DNA of 64,000 nucleotides from Berghia stephanieae (lineage: Eukaryota; Mollusca; Gastropoda; Nudibranchia; Aeolidiidae): NCBI GenBank assembly GCA_034508935.3, contig CM067442.1, positions 92,444,783 to 92,508,782 of the forward strand, written 5' to 3'. Below, piece after piece: positions 60,780 through 64,000 of this stretch. The position numbers were made by a program, and so were the translations under genes. How positions within the stretch are numbered: the first letter of the stretch is position 1; the number at the start of each line of letters is the position of its first letter. The notes below the pieces were generated by a model that made no database searches, was not told where the DNA came from, and saw only the letters and a list, made by a program, of their open reading frames with translations.

Positions 60780-61975
60780 TTGTAGTACTGAGTGTTAGTG
60801 AGGTGATGTGGTGTTGGTGGTGGTTGTAGTTGTAGTAGTAATAGTGATGATGATGTGGTGGTGGTGATGATTGTAGTTGTAGTAGTAGTGGTAGTGATGA
60901 TGATGTGGTGGTGGTTGTAGTAGTAGTGGTAATGGTAATGATATGGTGGTGGTGGTGGTTGTAGTAGTAGTGGTCGTGATGATGATGTGATGGTGGTGTT
61001 TGTAGTAGTAGTGGTAATGATGCGGCTATGTGGTCTAGTAGTATGACACTCGCTTCCAGATCGGAAGGTCCTGGGTTCGAGCCTCGCGCTCGGCGCATCG
61101 TTGAGTCCTTGGAAAAGGCTCTTTACTCACATTCTCTCACCGTACTCAGGTGTAAAATGAGTACCTGGCCGTTAACAGAGTTGTCTTTGTCCGAAAAATT
61201 GTAATATCGCCTAACAGGCGTCATGTCCCGTCCTACATGTTAAATGTTGACCAGGGACCCCTTGTAAAGCGCTTTGAGCACATTTAGTAGATATTGCACT
61301 ATATAAAGCTCAATTTAAAAAAAAAATATTTCAATGATGATGATATGGTGGTGGTGGTTGCAGTAGTAGTAGTGGTAGTGATGATAATGTGGTGGTGGTT
61401 GTAGTTGTAGTAGTAGTGATAGTGATGATGATGTGGTGGTGGTTGTAGTAGTAGTGGTAGTGATGATGATGTGGTTGTGGTGGTTGTAGTAGTAGTTGTA
61501 ATGATGATGATATGATGGTAGTGGTGGTTGCAGTAGTAGTGGTAGTGATGACGATGTGGTTGTGGTGGTTGTAGTAGTAGTGGTAATGGTAATGATATGG
61601 TGGTAATGGTGGTTGTAGTAGTAGTGGTAATGGTAATGATATGGTGGTGGTTGCAGTAGTAGTGGTCGTGATGACGATGTGGTTGTGGTGGTTGTAGTAG
61701 TAGTGGTAGTGATGCTATTGTGGCGGTGGTTGTAGTAGTTGAGGTAGTGATGTGGTGGTGGTTGTAGTAGTAGTGGTGGTGGTGGTTGTGGTAGTAGTGG
61801 TAGTGATGACGATGTGGTTGTGGTGATTGTAGTAGTGGTAGTGATGATGATGTGCTGGTGGTGGTGTAGTAGTAGTGGTAGTGATAATGATGTGGGGCTG
61901 GTGGTTGTAGTAGTAGTGTTAGTGATGATATTGCGGTGGTGGTTGTAGTAGTAGATGATGTGGTGGTTGGAAAAC
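60780..61975. repeat. Degenerate GTG/GTA/GAT compound array interrupted by a SINE1
   Basis: About 0.9 kb of imperfect repeats such as GGTGGTGGTTGTAGTAGTAG and TGATGATGATGTGG. It is made of 40-60-bp higher-order units: GTGATGATGATGTGGTGGTG recurs with small changes. The long minus-strand frames (61299-61979) are repeat translations. Confidence 0.95.
61020..61328 (+). repeat. SINE1 full-length copy inside the GTG/GTA array
   Basis: Head GCGGCTATGTGGTCTAGTAG, B box GGGTTCGAGCC, middle GGTGTAAAATGAGTACCTGG, tail GTAAAGCGCTTTGAGC..GATATTGCACTATATAAA and a short A tail. Array sequence resumes on both sides. Confidence 0.93.
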
Positions 61976-62056
61976 ACATTACAGGTTATTATAATACATG
62001 ATTACCAGTGGCGGTTCTAGCCTATTTACAGTGGTTGGGCAAAGATGATCCGGTCA

Positions 62057-62169
<113 letters not shown>

Positions 62170-62189
62170 TTATTTATTTATTTATTTAT

Positions 62190-62560
62190 TTTTTAATTAT
62201 AATTTTTTTTTTCACCTTTAAAAAAAATATTTCAACCACAAATAATCACATTATTCACAATGAAATGACAATACCAGTAGATTTTAATTATTCCAAACGT
62301 AATCAAAAAATAATCACGAAAGAGAATATAACTAAAAAATAAAGCGACGAGACATAATGCGACAACATCTTGACAATAGAAGTCCATTTCGTTCACTCGA
62401 AAAATTAAAGAAATGCTTTAATCCCTCAACGGCGAGATTAATATTTCTGTTACATTACTGGTTTTCAGTAGTATGTAGTAACCTTAAAGTTTTCATCGAG
62501 AAGCAACAACAGCGATATGACTCGAGTTTCATTCAGAGCTGAAATTGCATCATTTTTACT
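62190..62560. other. No gene recognised
   Basis: AT-rich; the 61-codon frame at 62357-62542 has no recognisable domain. Confidence 0.5.
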
Positions 62561-62579
62561 GCTGTCTTGGTGGTTAGAA

Positions 62580-62787
62580 TGATTGTGCCGGTGGTGGTAG
62601 TGGTTGGAATAGTGGTAGCGGTGGTGGTGGTGGTGGAGGAGGAGGAGGAAGACGAGGCGGTGAGGGAGGATGTAATTATGATAGTGGTTTTGGTGGTGCT
62701 GTTGGTTAGAATGATAGTTGTGGAGACGATTGTTGTACTTGTTGTTAATATTGTTGTTGTTGTTGTTGTGTTGTTGTTGTTGTTAAC

Positions 62788-62823
<36 letters not shown>

Positions 62824-62825
62824 AT
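62580..62825. repeat. GGT/GAG/GTT and GAT compound array
   Basis: Degenerate trinucleotide repeats shifting from GGT to GAG to GTT to GAT. Confidence 0.9.
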
Positions 62826-62829
62826 GATG

Positions 62830-64000
62830 ACAACGACGATGTCGTCGACAATGATGGTTACCACCATACGATATTAAAAAGTTTATTTAATCTTAGGCTT
62901 TCGCCAATAATTCACACAATACAATTAAGACAAAAGAAAGTTACCAATCTCTCCTCATGCATTCGTTATACTATCACAATAACGACCGTGTTATCTTTAC
63001 TCCTTCCCCAACCAACCCCTAGCTTCCCGCCTCTTCGTCGCGAACCATCTTATGTATTAGCTTCAGGACGGGCAAGTACGGAATCTGCCCACCCTTCCTT
63101 TAAACGTATTTATTTCCTCTATAACTTGGAATTCAACTCTCTCCTTACTCAGAAGAGTATTTCTCGTATACTAATTCAATTGTTGAGAAAACCAAAATGG
63201 TGGTTGTATTTTATATATTTATTTAGTCGTGACTTTTGAATAAAAGTGTTTTATTTTATTAGACGGAATACAATAGAAAATTACATTGTTTTGCAAAATT
63301 ATTTAGTCTGGCAATAAAAATACAGCGGTAATTACTTTAAGAATAATAAAAAAAAGAACTAACAAATTAATTTGTTAAAAAACAAAAAAACAAAAAAAAA
63401 CAACAAAAAACAAATAAGAAAACAATTTAAATAAATGAGTTTTGAGAAGAACTTAAAGAAAACGAGAAAAAAAAAAAGAAATAATTTAAATGGATAAACA
63501 AATATATAAAAACAAAACAAATTAATACTAAATTGATATAATATTAGTAAGTTAATAAATTTAATTCAATACTGGAACCTTCCCAAAGTCATTACATCAA
63601 TGGTGCCAGCACAAGTAAGGCAATAAATAAGAAAAAGTTCGTTTGCCAAAAGCTCTATTCAGTGTTCACTGGTTATTAAGGTGGGCTCATTTGAATTAGC
63701 CCGATCTAGTACTAGAGAGGCCAGACAGCAAAAATCGGAGTTAGTTCACCGTCAGGCGACGTGACGATGAGATGACGATTTGGGCGGAGTGGAGTGGAGT
63801 GGTTGGGGGGGGGGGGGGGGGGGGTGGGGTGATAAAAAGAACAGGAGCGTATCCTGGTTTATGCATTACGGGGTGCATGGTGATTCGCAATCTATCAAAA
63901 ATACACACAAATTGATTTCAGTACGAAGTATCAAGTTTAAGTAGTAACTTTTGAAATTATCTAATTTAAATTTGATTATTTCGGACCTGGTAATACAGCT
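62830..64000. other. No gene recognised
   Basis: Unassigned AT-rich sequence, strongly A-rich at 63340-63500, with a run of about 18 G at 63806-63823. The 83-codon frame at 62988-63239 shows no domain. Confidence 0.5.

Noticed and set aside
61299-61979. 226-codon minus frame
   Set aside because: Translation of a GTG/GTA/GAT array.

Overview
This window looks like non-coding DNA from an animal nuclear genome, most likely a marine invertebrate and perhaps a deuterostome. The grounds are AT-rich DNA crowded with di- and trinucleotide microsatellites, tRNA-derived SINEs with L2/CR1-like tails, several LINE fragments, Tc1/mariner and ISL2EU-type DNA transposons, and an LTR element with the Gmr1-type gene order first described in deuterostomes. 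The species cannot be named from the sequence. I recognise no intact host protein-coding gene, no functional tRNA or rRNA gene and no CRISPR array. Most long open frames are microsatellites read as homopolymers.

Layout. 1-9.1 kb: one arm of a long inverted duplication (partner at 53.7-54.3 kb), two SINE relics, a 36-bp perfect inverted repeat, a 40-bp tandem array, a 42-bp minisatellite of about 14 units, and long CAT, AAG and GAT arrays. 9-24 kb: a decayed LINE reverse transcriptase, more SINEs, the first copies of two palindromic repeat families called P1 and P2 here, a LINE C-terminal fragment and a longer LINE RT pseudogene (21.7-23.1 kb). 24.5-29.5 kb: a Gmr1-like Ty3/gypsy-kin element with 743-bp LTRs that differ at one base, lying inside a TA microsatellite. 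30-38 kb: mostly featureless DNA with P1/P2 copies, one SINE and long TA/TG arrays. 38.9-40.1 kb: a mariner-type transposon with about 190-bp terminal inverted repeats and part of a transposase. 41-48 kb: GTA arrays, SINEs, a tandem amplification of a P1-like end, a P2 cluster and a LINE tail. 48-51 kb: nothing recognised. 51-54.3 kb: an internally deleted LINE, a SINE, a decayed Tc1 transposase and the second inverted-duplication arm. 55.7-60.1 kb: a 4.4-kb ISL2EU-like DNA transposon with terminal inverted repeats, TA duplications, a spliced THAP/DDE transposase relic on the minus strand and the first exon of a convergent second gene on the plus strand; two SINEs lie inside it. 60.1-64 kb: a GC-richer stretch with promoter-like motifs, a 1.2-kb GTG/GTA compound repeat with a SINE inside it, and TA and GTT arrays.

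The genes do not form a host pathway; each belongs to a mobile element. The two main results are the ISL2EU-like element and the pair of abundant palindromic families P1 (12 loci) and P2 (4 loci), which explain much of the otherwise unassigned intergenic sequence. Family names SINE1-5, P1 and P2 are labels used only here.
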